NCBI GenBank assembly: GCA_964521025.1
Contig: CAZFPK010000023.1
Location: forward strand, 1 to 41,673
Source of the DNA: DRTC01 sp964521025
GTDB taxonomy: Bacteria > Cloacimonadota > Cloacimonadia > Cloacimonadales > TCS61
Length of the DNA: 41,673 bases
Reading direction: 5' to 3'
The translations under genes were made by a program, and so were the position numbers. A model generated the notes under the pieces. It was not told the DNA's origin, did not search any database, and was given only the letters and a program-made list of their open reading frames with translations. Positions 1 to 8,421 of this stretch are shown piece by piece. Position 1 is the stretch's first letter. Each line of letters begins with the position of its first letter.

Positions 1-204
1 AAACTGGGAGAACAAATATCTATCTGGAAATCTGAATACCTGTCTCTACTCTACATAAATGAATACAAAGAAAAAGGGAAATGGAATCAGGCTTGGGATG
101 GTAAAAACACTTACGGAAAGAAGGTTGGTAGCGGAGTTTATCTATACAAACTAAATGTGGACGGCAAAGTAAGAGATATAAAGAAGTGTTTAATACTAAG
201 ATAG
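1..204 (+). CDS. 3' end of a secreted protein with FlgD-like C-terminal sorting domain (partial)
   Basis: Reading frame 1 is open from the window edge to TAG at 202-204, giving the last 67 residues of a longer protein. The sequence carries the pattern W-N-x-x-WDGK-[N/D]-x-x-G-K-K-V-x-SGVY-x-Y-x-L followed by a basic end (K-K-C-L-I-L-R). This is the typical ending of FlgD Ig-like/Por-secretion C-terminal domains in FCB bacteria, which carry large exported proteins across the outer membrane. The upstream catalytic or adhesive part lies outside the window, so the function is unknown. A terminator-like hairpin follows 12 nt after the stop. Confidence 0.75.
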   Translation, partial: KLGEQISIWKSEYLSLLYINEYKEKGKWNQAWDGKNTYGKKVGSGVYLYKLNVDGKVRDIKKCLILR

Positions 205-215
205 TGCCTAATTGA

Positions 216-245
216 CCAGTCTGGGTTTTTCTCAGGCTGGTTTGA
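216..245 (+). terminator. Rho-independent terminator-like hairpin
   Basis: An 8-bp stem (216-223 with 233-240, one G-T pair) encloses a short T-rich loop and is followed by a T-rich tail (TTTGATTTT). It lies just after the stop of the first gene and fits an intrinsic terminator for it. The remaining 246-377 holds no gene. Confidence 0.6.
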
Positions 246-377
246 TTTTCAAGGATTGATGCGACTAACAAAAATATCAACGCCAGAACTCATTTAAAAG
301 TTTAGTGGTTTGCTTTGGGTGAGATTGCATTCAAAAGTTGAGTGGTTTGTTGACGATGGCATGGCATATTCGAACCA

Positions 378-1727
378 TTATCCCTCAATCCTCTTCAAAG
401 TCCTGTACAGCTGGTTCCTGGTAATGCCCAGGTTTTTGGCTGCTTTGGTTTTATTGCCGTCTACCTCGCGGATGGCTTTTTTCAATATCTCCACTTTTGC
501 CTGCAGAGCTTCTTTCGAGACATTTTCAAAGGAACTATCACGGTTCGGGAAGAATTCCTTTTCCGTATTTCCGGTGTTTATAAATAGCAAATGTTCCGCT
601 GCGATATGATCGGTTTTGGTAACCAGGACAGCTCTTTTGATCACATTTTTCAGTTCGCGGATATTTCCTTTCCAATCATAGTTCAGCATGGATTCAATGG
701 CATCGACAGAGAATCCCCGGATATTCTTATTAAACTCCAGGTTCATATTCTTCAGGAAATGTTCCGCCAGAAGAGGAATATCGTCCCTTCTGTTTTTTAG
801 TTCCGGAAGTTCGATTTTAAATTCGTGAATTCTATAGAAAAGATCATCCCTGAATTTTCCTGATTCGATATTCTCGACCAGGTTGATATTACTGGCAACA
901 ATGATGCGCACATCGATATCGATACTCTGTTTACCACCGATTCTCATAATTTGTTTATCCTGAATTGCCCGTAACAATTTTGCCTGCATATTCAGAGGTA
1001 GATTACCGATTTCATCGAGAAATAATGTTCCTTTATCTGCTTGCTCGAATTTTCCGATCCTGGTATTGACCGCTCCGGTAAACGCTCCTTTTTCATGCCC
1101 GAACATTTCGCTTTCGAACAGAGTTTCCGGAATCGCACCGCAATCCACAGCGATGAACGGTTTCTTTGACCTGGGACTTTTATCGTGGATCAATCTGGCA
1201 ACTAATTCTTTCCCGGTTCCTGTTTCCCCTTCCAGGAAAACAGTTATATCGTTCGGAGCAACAAGTTCTATTTGTTCGAGGATTTGTTTTATCTGTTTGC
1301 TTTCCCCGATCATTTCATGTTTTTTATGCAGTTCCTGTTTTAAAGTCTTTACTTCTCTTTTCAGACGCAATGTTTGTAAAGCCTTATTAATAACGAGAAT
1401 GATCTCATCATTATTGAATGGTTTTGTCAGGTAATCATAAGCACCGAGTTTCATGGTTGTAACTGCTTTTTTTATATCTCCGAAAGCAGTCAGCATGATC
1501 ACGATCAGAGTTTCATCTATTTTTTTGATTTTCTCGAGGACTTTATCTCCGTTCATATCGGGCAGTTTATAATCAAGCAAGACGAGGTCCGGTTTATATT
1601 GTTCGATTTCCCGGATTGCCCGGTTTCCGTTCTCTGCCTGTGAAACTTTATATCCTTCCTCGGAAAGTATCTTGGAGAGAATTTTCCGCATGTGTTTTTC
1701 ATCATCTACGATTAAAATTTTTTCCAT
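378..1727 (-). CDS. NtrC-family sigma-54-dependent response regulator
   Basis: A 449-residue three-domain regulator of normal length for the family. The N-terminal receiver has the acidic pair D8-D9 and the phosphoacceptor D52 (LLDYKLPDMNG). The central AAA+ domain has Walker A (GETGTGKE), the GAFTGA loop that contacts sigma-54, and Walker B (LFLDEIGNLP). The C-terminus is a Fis-type helix-turn-helix (NKTKAAKNLGITRNQLYRTL). A GGTGAG-type ribosome site precedes the ATG. The histidine kinase upstream on the same strand (stop at 1919) is very likely its partner. It should activate sigma-54 promoters when phosphorylated. The target genes cannot be told from the window. Confidence 0.93.
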   Translation of the reverse strand: MEKILIVDDEKHMRKILSKILSEEGYKVSQAENGNRAIREIEQYKPDLVLLDYKLPDMNGDKVLEKIKKIDETLIVIMLTAFGDIKKAVTTMKLGAYDYLTKPFNNDEIILVINKALQTLRLKREVKTLKQELHKKHEMIGESKQIKQILEQIELVAPNDITVFLEGETGTGKELVARLIHDKSPRSKKPFIAVDCGAIPETLFESEMFGHEKGAFTGAVNTRIGKFEQADKGTLFLDEIGNLPLNMQAKLLRAIQDKQIMRIGGKQSIDIDVRIIVASNINLVENIESGKFRDDLFYRIHEFKIELPELKNRRDDIPLLAEHFLKNMNLEFNKNIRGFSVDAIESMLNYDWKGNIRELKNVIKRAVLVTKTDHIAAEHLLFINTGNTEKEFFPNRDSSFENVSKEALQAKVEILKKAIREVDGNKTKAAKNLGITRNQLYRTLKRIEG

Positions 1728-1804
1728 AACTCACCTATCTTATCCTGTCATTCTGAGAAATTCTTCTCGCTTCTCTCTCGAAGAATCTCCCGCGATTCCA
1801 TTAT

Positions 1805-1865
1805 CATTCCCAAAACGCTCTTTGGGAATGCTCATTAGAGACATTACCAATCAGGGGATTGGTAA
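1805..1865. repeat. Two adjacent dispersed hairpins between kinase and regulator genes
   Basis: A perfect 10-bp stem (1805-1814 with 1821-1830, CATTCCCAAA/TTTGGGAATG) is followed by a 9-bp stem (1844-1852 with 1857-1865). The first belongs to a hairpin family seen at 15325, 18708, 26072, 26219, 27553 and 39154. Both sit in the 191-bp gap between kinase and regulator. They could attenuate or stabilise the transcript, or be passive repeats. Confidence 0.7.
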
Positions 1866-1918
1866 CGAGGAGTAAAGGAGACATTTCTGAATGACAAATT
1901 CGTTTTACTTTGTCCTTC

Positions 1919-4384
1919 TCATTCATATACGGGAAACTTCAATGTAACTTCTGTTCCTTCCCCGATTTTACTGCTAATATTTATTTTCCCTTTATGAAAT
2001 CCAATAATTTGATGAACAAGACTTAAACCCAATCCGGTTCCTGAATTTTTAGTGGTGAAAAAAGGATTGAATATTTTACTCAGGTTTTCTTGTGAAATGC
2101 CGGTTCCTGTATCTGAAATCGTTATTTTAATTTCTTCTTTGTTCGATTCTGCCTGAACTTTTATCTGACCTCCGTTTTGCATGGCGTCTAATGCATTCAG
2201 CATCAAATTCAAAAAAGCTCCGCTTAATTGGTCTTCATCTAAAAAAATATAGGGAAGAGAATCAGGGAAAGTATAAATTGCTTCAACATTTTGTTCGGAA
2301 CATTTTCCTTCGATGAGTCCGCAAACTTTTTTAAGTACTTCCAGGATATCACTTTTTTTCATTTCTATTTTTTGAGGTTTAGCAAATTCCAGTAAATTTT
2401 TTACAGTTTTGTCGATTTTTTCAGCGGTTTCCGTAAAGATTTCCATAAGTTCGTTTAGTTCTGTATCATTTTTCTTGTATTTATTCCGGCAAAATTGAGC
2501 TGTCGAATTGATGATCGCAACCGGATTCCTGATTTCATGGGCAACTCCGGCGGCTAATTCTCCAACACCAGCCAATCTTTCGGAACGCAGCAACTGGTTT
2601 TCCAACAATTTCTGTTCGGTAATATCCCGGGTAACTACGATCGTATGTGTAACCCTTTCATTTTGATCATAATAAGGATAATAAGCAACATCATAAAAGC
2701 GTTTTTCAGAATCGGAAAAATTGAACCATTCCCGGTAATGAACTTCATTTCCGGCAAAACATTTATCCAGGTATGGCTTGATGGTCTTCTCAAATTGTTT
2801 TTTACCCCAGATCATGGAAACGGAATTTCCAATGATTTCTTCAAAATTCTTATTCGTTGCTTGACAATAAGAGTCGTTAACCGCTTCATATATAAAATTC
2901 TTATTGATCAAAGTCATGAATTCTCTGGATGTATTGGCGATCGATTCATATTTCCGATACATCTCTTCTGCGGTTTTATGATCTTTGATTTCTAATTGTA
3001 GTTCTTTGTTAGTTTCGGCAAGTTCCGCAGTTCTTTCCTTTACCTTTAATTCCAATTCATTTCTTGCTTCCTGTAATCCCTCCTCGGCTTTTATCTTTTC
3101 GGAAATTTCATTTTTCAAAAGTTTATTAGACCTGTTTTTCAGAGTATAAAAGACATAAAGGATGAGCATTAGAGCAATGACGATCAAGATAATGAAATAT
3201 AATCTCCATTCTACGAGTTTTCTTTTTTCGAGTTGCAGTTTATAGATCTCGATCTCTTTTTCCTTTTTTTCGGTTTCAAATTTAGCCTCGATATGAGAGA
3301 TTTTTTCAGAAATTTCTTCGTTTATGATGGAATCTTTATTAGCGGAATATAATTGGAAGTTGGCGAGTGATTTTTTATATAAATTCATCCCTTCATATAC
3401 TTTTGATAAAGATAAATAGGCTTCACAAGATAATTCCTTTAACTTCAGTTCAAGGCTGATCTCAAGTGCTTGAGTTATGTATTTTTCTGCTTTTTGAAAG
3501 TCTCCTCTGGCAGCATAAACATTTCCGATATTCACCAGCGGATAAAAAATTGCTTCTTTATCGCCTATCTTTTTTTTGATTTTCAGAGCTTTTAAATAAA
3601 AATCGAGGGCTTCATTATAATTGCTGTTTTCTGAGTAAATATTCCCGATATTGTTATAACATTGAGCAATGTTAGGAAGAAAATTAAGTTCCATGCTGAG
3701 TTTCAATGATTTTTTATAATAATCAAGAGCCAGAGTATCTTTTTGTAAATTATTATAAATCGTTCCAATATTGTTCAGATTTTGACAAATTGCCTTTTTA
3801 TCATTATTTTCACGACTGATCTCGAGAGCATCCAGAAAATATTCCAGAGCTTTTTCATTATTACCGATTTCTTTATAGACAACTCCCAGATTGTTGAGAG
3901 TATTATGAGTTTTGTTTTTGTTTCCTATCTCTGTGTAACAATTGACCGCATCCAAAAGATTGGAAATCGCTTTTTCATAATCCGTAAGTCTAAGATATAG
4001 ACTCCCGAGAGCATGATAACAGTAAGCAAGACTTGATTTATAATCCAGAATGGAGAAATAAGTTATGCTTTTTTTATAGTATTCTTCAGCCTTTTCATTC
4101 TCTCTGATATCATAATAAATGTCTGCGATTGTCTGATTAACCTTCCCTTGACCAAAAGTATAATTAATTTTCTCTGCTTCCCGGAGAGCTTGTTCAGCGG
4201 TAATTAGAGCCGCAGCATTATCGTCTTTTCTTTGAAGATTTGTTAAAACAATAAGAAGATCGATATGTTCAGTTCCAGAAGTATCATCCAATATTGATCT
4301 GATGCTGTCAATTTCTGATTTTTCACAAAAAAGGCGGATTAATATCAAAAAAAAGCAAATACACACCACCAACTTATTTTTCAT
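1919..4384 (-). CDS. TPR-containing membrane sensor histidine kinase with PAS domain
   Basis: About 821 residues from the ATG at 4384, which has GGAAG six bases upstream. A TTG 12 nt further up is the less likely start. Order of parts: a hydrophobic N-terminal signal; seven or more tetratricopeptide repeats (about 75-365) with repeated N-N-[L/I]-G-x-[I/V]-Y motifs; a coiled coil; a transmembrane helix (about 397-418); a second coiled coil; a PAS domain (about 480-590, ending T-R-D-I-T-E-Q-K); HisKA with AHEIRNP (phosphoacceptor His); and HATPase_c with N-box NALDAM, DTGTGI and GTGLGL. The TPR part is probably periplasmic. Kinases of this TPR-TM-HisKA layout are common in the FCB group. The signal sensed is unknown. 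Confidence 0.9.
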   Translation of the reverse strand: MKNKLVVCICFFLILIRLFCEKSEIDSIRSILDDTSGTEHIDLLIVLTNLQRKDDNAAALITAEQALREAEKINYTFGQGKVNQTIADIYYDIRENEKAEEYYKKSITYFSILDYKSSLAYCYHALGSLYLRLTDYEKAISNLLDAVNCYTEIGNKNKTHNTLNNLGVVYKEIGNNEKALEYFLDALEISRENNDKKAICQNLNNIGTIYNNLQKDTLALDYYKKSLKLSMELNFLPNIAQCYNNIGNIYSENSNYNEALDFYLKALKIKKKIGDKEAIFYPLVNIGNVYAARGDFQKAEKYITQALEISLELKLKELSCEAYLSLSKVYEGMNLYKKSLANFQLYSANKDSIINEEISEKISHIEAKFETEKKEKEIEIYKLQLEKRKLVEWRLYFIILIVIALMLILYVFYTLKNRSNKLLKNEISEKIKAEEGLQEARNELELKVKERTAELAETNKELQLEIKDHKTAEEMYRKYESIANTSREFMTLINKNFIYEAVNDSYCQATNKNFEEIIGNSVSMIWGKKQFEKTIKPYLDKCFAGNEVHYREWFNFSDSEKRFYDVAYYPYYDQNERVTHTIVVTRDITEQKLLENQLLRSERLAGVGELAAGVAHEIRNPVAIINSTAQFCRNKYKKNDTELNELMEIFTETAEKIDKTVKNLLEFAKPQKIEMKKSDILEVLKKVCGLIEGKCSEQNVEAIYTFPDSLPYIFLDEDQLSGAFLNLMLNALDAMQNGGQIKVQAESNKEEIKITISDTGTGISQENLSKIFNPFFTTKNSGTGLGLSLVHQIIGFHKGKINISSKIGEGTEVTLKFPVYE

Positions 4385-4515
4385 AAGTACTTCCAATTCA
4401 ATTCATTCATTATTAAATGGAAGTTCGTAAAGTGTGCTTAAATGTCAAATAAAATATTGTTGGAGAAAAGAAAATTATTCTCTGAATGCACAAATTTCAC
4501 GAAAATATAGTTATG

Positions 4516-4877
4516 TTAATTACTCAAGTTTCGCAGTAAAAATAAAAACCATTAAAATGGTTCAATTTATCGCATTCAGAAGTATCAATCACCCTGATGA
4601 ATCAGGATGTTATTCTGAATAAAAGGATATCTAATATCATGGAAGTTATTCAGAATAACACCACAAATCATTGTGGTGAAAAGAAGTGTAAAAAGATTTT
4701 TTATAACCATTTCAATGGTTTTTGCGAACTTTTTTAGATTCGGAAAAGTTAAAAAACTGTAAAATCCGTATAACTTTATTAGGAAATAATGAATTTTAAG
4801 AGATTTATAGTTCTGATTCAAATTCATTTATTCAGATATGATACTGTTTCTAATAACTGCGAAACTTGAGTTAATTA
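4516..4877. mobile_element. Candidate MITE with 15-bp terminal inverted repeats and TTAATTA duplication
   Basis: A perfect 15-bp inverted repeat (CTCAAGTTTCGCAGT at 4523-4537, its complement at 4856-4870) bounds 348 bp. TTAATTA lies immediately outside both ends (4516-4522 and 4871-4877), as a target-site duplication would. The interior has no convincing gene but several small hairpins: ACCATT/AATGGT, TTATTCTGAATAA with TTATTCAGAATAA, CACCACA/TGTGGTG, and AACCATT/AATGGTT. Size, ends and lack of a transposase fit a miniature inverted-repeat element. The parent IS is not in the window. This explains most of the 705-bp gene-free gap between the kinase and the lipoprotein gene. Confidence 0.72.
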
Positions 4878-4889
4878 CTTTCTACTATC

Positions 4890-4913
4890 CTTCAAGGTTT
4901 ACCTGCCTTGAAG
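4890..4913. repeat. CTTCAAGG hairpin
   Basis: CTTCAAGG at 4890-4897 pairs with CCTTGAAG at 4906-4913. The same motif core recurs at 6130 and 13661, marking a dispersed intergenic repeat. The rest of 4914-5050 shows only AT-rich sequence. Confidence 0.5.
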
Positions 4914-5051
4914 ATTTTCCTTGAAATTCCGAAAAAGTAAAATTAAAGGAATTGTGAATTTTGTTTAGAATTAAGAAATAGTTTCAGACAGTAATGAAGA
5001 TTTTTTATATTTGTATTTGTATCTTTCCGTGAATTCTAGGAGCGAAATAAA

Positions 5052-5077
5052 AAAGCGGATATATTTCAATCCGCTTT
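5052..5077 (-). terminator. Intrinsic terminator of the lipoprotein gene
   Basis: A 9-bp perfect stem (AAAGCGGAT/ATCCGCTTT) with an 8-nt loop lies just beyond the minus-strand stop at 5090. On the minus strand it is followed by a T-rich run. A-rich sequence on the other side could make it bidirectional, but no plus-strand gene ends here. Confidence 0.75.
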
Positions 5078-5089
5078 AAAAAAAATGCT

Positions 5090-5995
5090 TTACTTCGTGT
5101 TCGAAACCCGGTATGGAAATAACCAGGCATTGGAATCGTAGATATGAACATCATCATTGAGTGTTTCATATTTGATCATATCGAATGCTACATGGTGAAC
5201 GCGATTAAGCGCAACCGGATCATCGGAGGGAGCTAGCCAAACACCTGAATAAACACCATCACCAATATAATTGAATCTACCACGATGATGCTGAATATGT
5301 CTGCGCCAGGAGTGCAGGAAAACATGATCTATTATTTCCAGATCGGTGTTCGTATAGACAGTTAGCGTGCAAGGTTCTTCCGGCATAACCGTGATCAATT
5401 CATCTTTGGAGAAAATCGCTAAAGGATCGATGATGAGCGTATCCGGATAACTATCACAATTCAGTCTTACACTTTCGATCTCGACCGTATGATTATCCGG
5501 TCCTGTTTCTGCTCCCGACACATGAGTAAGTCTCCAACCCCTTCTTCGTTCAGGGTCATCTTCAGGAGCAAAATCAGTAAGACGATTGAAAATTGCATAG
5601 CGCAGACTTTGATCGGTGAAATCTTTTGTGTAGGTTTTGACAGAATCATTTTCCCAAGCAAAAAGGTTCAATGTTCCTTCATAATCTCCGTGAATAGAGA
5701 CATAAGCAGAATCACCGTTGATTTGAATGTTGATCAAATATTCAGGATTAGGATTTAATTCTCGAAACCAGAAAAATGTATTGATCTGGTCTCTATCACC
5801 GTCTTTTACTTCAGTTGTGTCTTCTTCACCGTAATGATTTTGAGTGTTAAAGTATGTTTCGTTATCATCGAGAAGCATATCGATCGCTTCTTCATCGGTT
5901 TGGGGATCATTGTTTGCTTCCGTTGTTTTATCACATCCCCAAATTAATAAAAACAACATCATAATCGGTACTGAAAGTTTTAAAATCCTTTTCAT
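5090..5995 (-). CDS. Hypothetical lipoprotein
   Basis: A 301-residue protein starting at the ATG at 5995, preceded by a strong AAGGAGGAG ribosome site. An upstream in-frame extension to 6043 is ignored for that reason. It has a lipoprotein signal (basic start, hydrophobic run, lipobox L-I-W-G-C with Cys at about position 21) followed by an acidic, low-complexity spacer (T-E-A-N-N-D-P-Q-T-D-E-E-A). The rest is rich in aromatic and acidic residues and looks beta-rich and folded outside the cytoplasm. I do not recognise the family. It is monocistronic, with its own terminator and no functional partner nearby. Confidence 0.75.
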   Translation of the reverse strand: MKRILKLSVPIMMLFLLIWGCDKTTEANNDPQTDEEAIDMLLDDNETYFNTQNHYGEEDTTEVKDGDRDQINTFFWFRELNPNPEYLINIQINGDSAYVSIHGDYEGTLNLFAWENDSVKTYTKDFTDQSLRYAIFNRLTDFAPEDDPERRRGWRLTHVSGAETGPDNHTVEIESVRLNCDSYPDTLIIDPLAIFSKDELITVMPEEPCTLTVYTNTDLEIIDHVFLHSWRRHIQHHRGRFNYIGDGVYSGVWLAPSDDPVALNRVHHVAFDMIKYETLNDDVHIYDSNAWLFPYRVSNTK

Positions 5996-6107
5996 CTTCT
6001 CCTCCTTAAAAAAAGAATCTGTCTTCTCAGACAATGGAAACAAAAAATCCTGCGGAAAAAATTAGCAAGTAAAAAAATATTTTTCTATTCACGCTTAATT
6101 TAATCAC

Positions 6108-6189
6108 TCGGAATTTCAATCTTTACAAGCCTTCAAGGTTTGCCAAACCTAAAGGGTTTAAATCATCAGATTTCCAAGTTATGTTCTAT
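6108..6189. repeat. Dispersed intergenic repeat, copy 1
   Basis: This stretch begins TCGGAATTTCAATCTTTACAA, passes through a CCTTCAAGGTTTG/CAAACCT hairpin and ends ATGTTCTAT. A diverged, internally shorter copy lies at 13638-13704 with the same beginning and end. Both sit shortly upstream of a plus-strand gene with a strong ribosome site. Confidence 0.55.
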
Positions 6190-6271
6190 ATTTTTCCCAT
6201 TTTATTCTGAAAAAACTTGCATTATTTCACTTCCTATCGAATTTGACCAAAAAAAATAAACGGAGGAAAAA

Positions 6272-7354
6272 ATGGCAAGAATTCACAATTTCAGTGCAGG
6301 TCCGGCTGTTTTACCGGAAGAAGTTTTATTGGAAGTTCAGGAAGAGCTTTTCGATTATCGTGGCAAAGGTCTTTCCGTGATGGAGATGAGCCATCGCTCG
6401 AAAGAATATGGAGAAATTATCAATAATGCAATCGAAGCAATGAAAAGGATCATGAATTTGGGAGATGATTTTGAAGTTCTTTATTTGCATGGAGGAGCGA
6501 GTACACAGTTTTATATGATCCCTTTGAATTTCTGTCCCGAAGGAAAAACAGCGAATTATGTAGATACCGGAGCGTGGTCAACCAAAGCACTCAAAGAAGC
6601 AAAAAAGATGGGGAAAAAGATGCATATAGCTGCCAGTTCGGAAGATAAAGATTATACTTACATCCCGAAAAAATTCGATATTTCTAATGATGCTGCATAC
6701 CTGCATATTACAACAAATAACACTATACGCGGCACAGAATACAAAACCGATCCCGAAATTCCAGCAGATATTCCTCTCATCGCAGATATGTCGTCCAACT
6801 TCTTGAGCAAACCTCTTGATTTCAAAAGATATTCAATGATCTACGGAGGTGCTCAAAAAAATATTGGACCGGCAGGAGTTGCTTTCGTTATTATCAGGAA
6901 AGACTTGATGGAAAAGCAGAATTCCGGATTACCAACCATGATGGATTATCAAACGCATATCGAAAAAGGTTCGATGTTCAATACTCCGCCTGCTTTTGCG
7001 ATCTATGTGGTTGGGAAAGTCCTGAAATGGATCGAAGATAACGGCGGTCTGGAAGTAAGAGAAAAAGTCAATATTGAAAAAGCAGATTTTCTCTACGATA
7101 TCTTTGATAATTCCGATTTTTATCGAGGAACAGTTGTCAAAGAAGACCGTTCTTTGATGAATATTCCTTTCCGTCTTCCAACCGAAGAATTGGAAAAGAA
7201 ATTCATAGCGGAAGCAGCAGCCAAAGGAATGAGCAATCTGAAAGGTCATCGCAGTGTTGGCGGATGTCGGGCTTCGCTTTATAATTCACTTCGTATGACA
7301 GCAGTGCAGGATCTGGCTCAGTTTATGCTTGATTTTGAGAAAATGAACAAATAA
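6272..7354 (+). CDS. serC: Phosphoserine aminotransferase
   Basis: 360 residues, the usual SerC length, with ATG preceded by CGGAGG. It transfers the amino group of glutamate to 3-phosphohydroxypyruvate (L-serine pathway), and in many bacteria also acts in pyridoxal phosphate synthesis. Visible hallmarks: N-terminal FSAGPAVLPEEVL, MEMSHRSKEY, the HGGAS cofactor loop near 75, the PLP lysine in GGAQKNIGPAG (about K195-198), and the C-terminal GHRSVGGCRASLYN substrate-binding motif. No serA or serB is adjacent. A stem-loop follows 18 nt after the stop and probably ends the transcript. Confidence 0.97.
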   Translation: MARIHNFSAGPAVLPEEVLLEVQEELFDYRGKGLSVMEMSHRSKEYGEIINNAIEAMKRIMNLGDDFEVLYLHGGASTQFYMIPLNFCPEGKTANYVDTGAWSTKALKEAKKMGKKMHIAASSEDKDYTYIPKKFDISNDAAYLHITTNNTIRGTEYKTDPEIPADIPLIADMSSNFLSKPLDFKRYSMIYGGAQKNIGPAGVAFVIIRKDLMEKQNSGLPTMMDYQTHIEKGSMFNTPPAFAIYVVGKVLKWIEDNGGLEVREKVNIEKADFLYDIFDNSDFYRGTVVKEDRSLMNIPFRLPTEELEKKFIAEAAAKGMSNLKGHRSVGGCRASLYNSLRMTAVQDLAQFMLDFEKMNK

Positions 7355-7372
7355 ACTGAGGTTTTGATTTGA

Positions 7373-7407
7373 AACTTGCCAATCCGACGCTTATCGGATG
7401 GCAAGTT
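7373..7407. terminator. Long stem-loop after serC (dispersed repeat, terminator-like)
   Basis: AACTTGCC plus ATCCGA pairs with TCGGAT plus GGCAAGTT: 14 bp with one bulged A and a short loop, followed by TTTTCTT. The same stem occurs at 16715-16749 with the unpaired base on the opposite arm, so the two copies are in opposite orientation. Each directly follows a stop codon, consistent with a terminator. Confidence 0.65.
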
Positions 7408-7421
7408 TTCTTATAAATAAA

Positions 7422-7886
7422 ATGAGACGAAAAGACAGGGAGATTACAGATCCTCAAAAAAAACATGAAATAATCCGGAAATGTGAAGTTATTCGTATTG
7501 CTTTGTTTGATGAGGAATTTCCATATATTGTTCCGTTGAATTTTGGATATCTCAAAGAAAAGAGAGTATTTTATCTACATTGTGCAGATGAAGGCAAGAA
7601 GATCAATCTAATTAAGAAGAACAACAAAGTCGCTTTCGAACTTGATATGGATTTGAAGTTGGATATATCTGAAAATTCTTGTCATTGTACAATGAAATAC
7701 AAGTCGATCCAGGGAACCGGGAAAATATTTATCGTGGAAGATGACGATGAGAAGAATCTTGGTTTGAATCTGATCATACAGCAATATCGTCCTCAATTAA
7801 AGGCAATAGACTTCACCAATGAATTAAATTCAGTTGTGGTTCTAAAACTCGAAATGGATACATTGACATGCAAAGTTAATACTTGA
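7422..7886 (+). CDS. PPOX-fold flavin-binding protein (Nim-like)
   Basis: About 154 residues of the pyridoxamine 5'-phosphate oxidase-like split beta-barrel, resembling nitroimidazole-resistance (NimA-type) and related FMN- or haem-binding proteins. The recognisable stretch is an N-terminal M-R-R-K-D-R-E-I-T-D, then V-I-R-I-A-L-F-D-E-E-F-P-Y-I-V-P-L-N-F-G and Y-L-H-C-A-D-E-G-K-K-I-N-L-I. A C-H-C pair lies near residue 87. A start at 7398 would lie inside the preceding stem-loop, and residues 1-8 there match nothing in the family, so the internal ATG at 7422 is preferred despite a weak ribosome site. The exact substrate is unknown. Confidence 0.8.
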   Translation: MRRKDREITDPQKKHEIIRKCEVIRIALFDEEFPYIVPLNFGYLKEKRVFYLHCADEGKKINLIKKNNKVAFELDMDLKLDISENSCHCTMKYKSIQGTGKIFIVEDDDEKNLGLNLIIQQYRPQLKAIDFTNELNSVVVLKLEMDTLTCKVNT

Positions 7887-7893
7887 TCATATT

Positions 7894-8421
7894 ATGAATG
7901 AAATTTCTTTAAATTCCGAAAAATCAAATCACCTGACAAAACTCGCTTTCTTCACTGCCTTTGCTATCACTATCTATGTTGTTGAAAATTTCATTCCCAA
8001 ACCGTTACCTTTTATAAAATTCGGTTTAGCAAATATCGTGATTTTGGTTTTGCTTTTCGCTTATAATTTCAAGTTTGCTTTAATTGTTGCTGTCAGCAAA
8101 ACATTAATCGGCGGTTTCTTCTCCGGAACTTTATTGAGTCCGACGACAGTTCTTTCTTTATCGGGAAGTATTTGTTCACTTTTAATTATGTTTTTATTTC
8201 TCCAGACAAAAATAAATTTCAGTATTATCGGGATCAGTATTTTGGGAGCGATTTTTCATAATTTAGCCCAGATTTCAGCAGTCAGATTTTTTTTGATCAA
8301 AGAAAATTCAATTTTTTATTTAGTTCCGGTTTTGATTTTAATGGGAATTGTAACCGGAATTATTACAGGTTATTTAGCACATTTATTAATTAACAGGATC
8401 GAATTTCCTGAAAAAACATGA
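7894..8421 (+). CDS. Gx transporter family integral membrane protein
   Basis: 175 residues with five or six hydrophobic helices. The pattern L-A-F-F-T-A-F-A-I, then E-N-F-I-P-x-P-L-P-F-I-K-x-G-L-A-N, and later G-A-x-x-H-N-L-x-Q, is characteristic of the Gx transporter family, often labelled heptaprenyl diphosphate synthase component I and related to ECF-transporter S subunits. Its substrate is not established. It starts 7 nt after the PPOX gene and overlaps the following penicillin-binding protein by 4 nt (ATGA), so the two are probably translationally coupled. Confidence 0.85.
   Translation: MNEISLNSEKSNHLTKLAFFTAFAITIYVVENFIPKPLPFIKFGLANIVILVLLFAYNFKFALIVAVSKTLIGGFFSGTLLSPTTVLSLSGSICSLLIMFLFLQTKINFSIIGISILGAIFHNLAQISAVRFFLIKENSIFYLVPVLILMGIVTGIITGYLAHLLINRIEFPEKT

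Noticed and set aside
4434..4827. Short ORFs on both strands inside and beside the MITE-like element
   Set aside because: No ribosome sites, no protein-like composition, and they are explained by the AT-rich inverted-repeat sequence.
5467..5661. Overlapping ORF inside the lipoprotein gene, and similar antisense ORFs across serC, rnfC, rnfB and rlmN
   Set aside because: They overlap strongly supported genes in other frames, lack start signals and show no motif.
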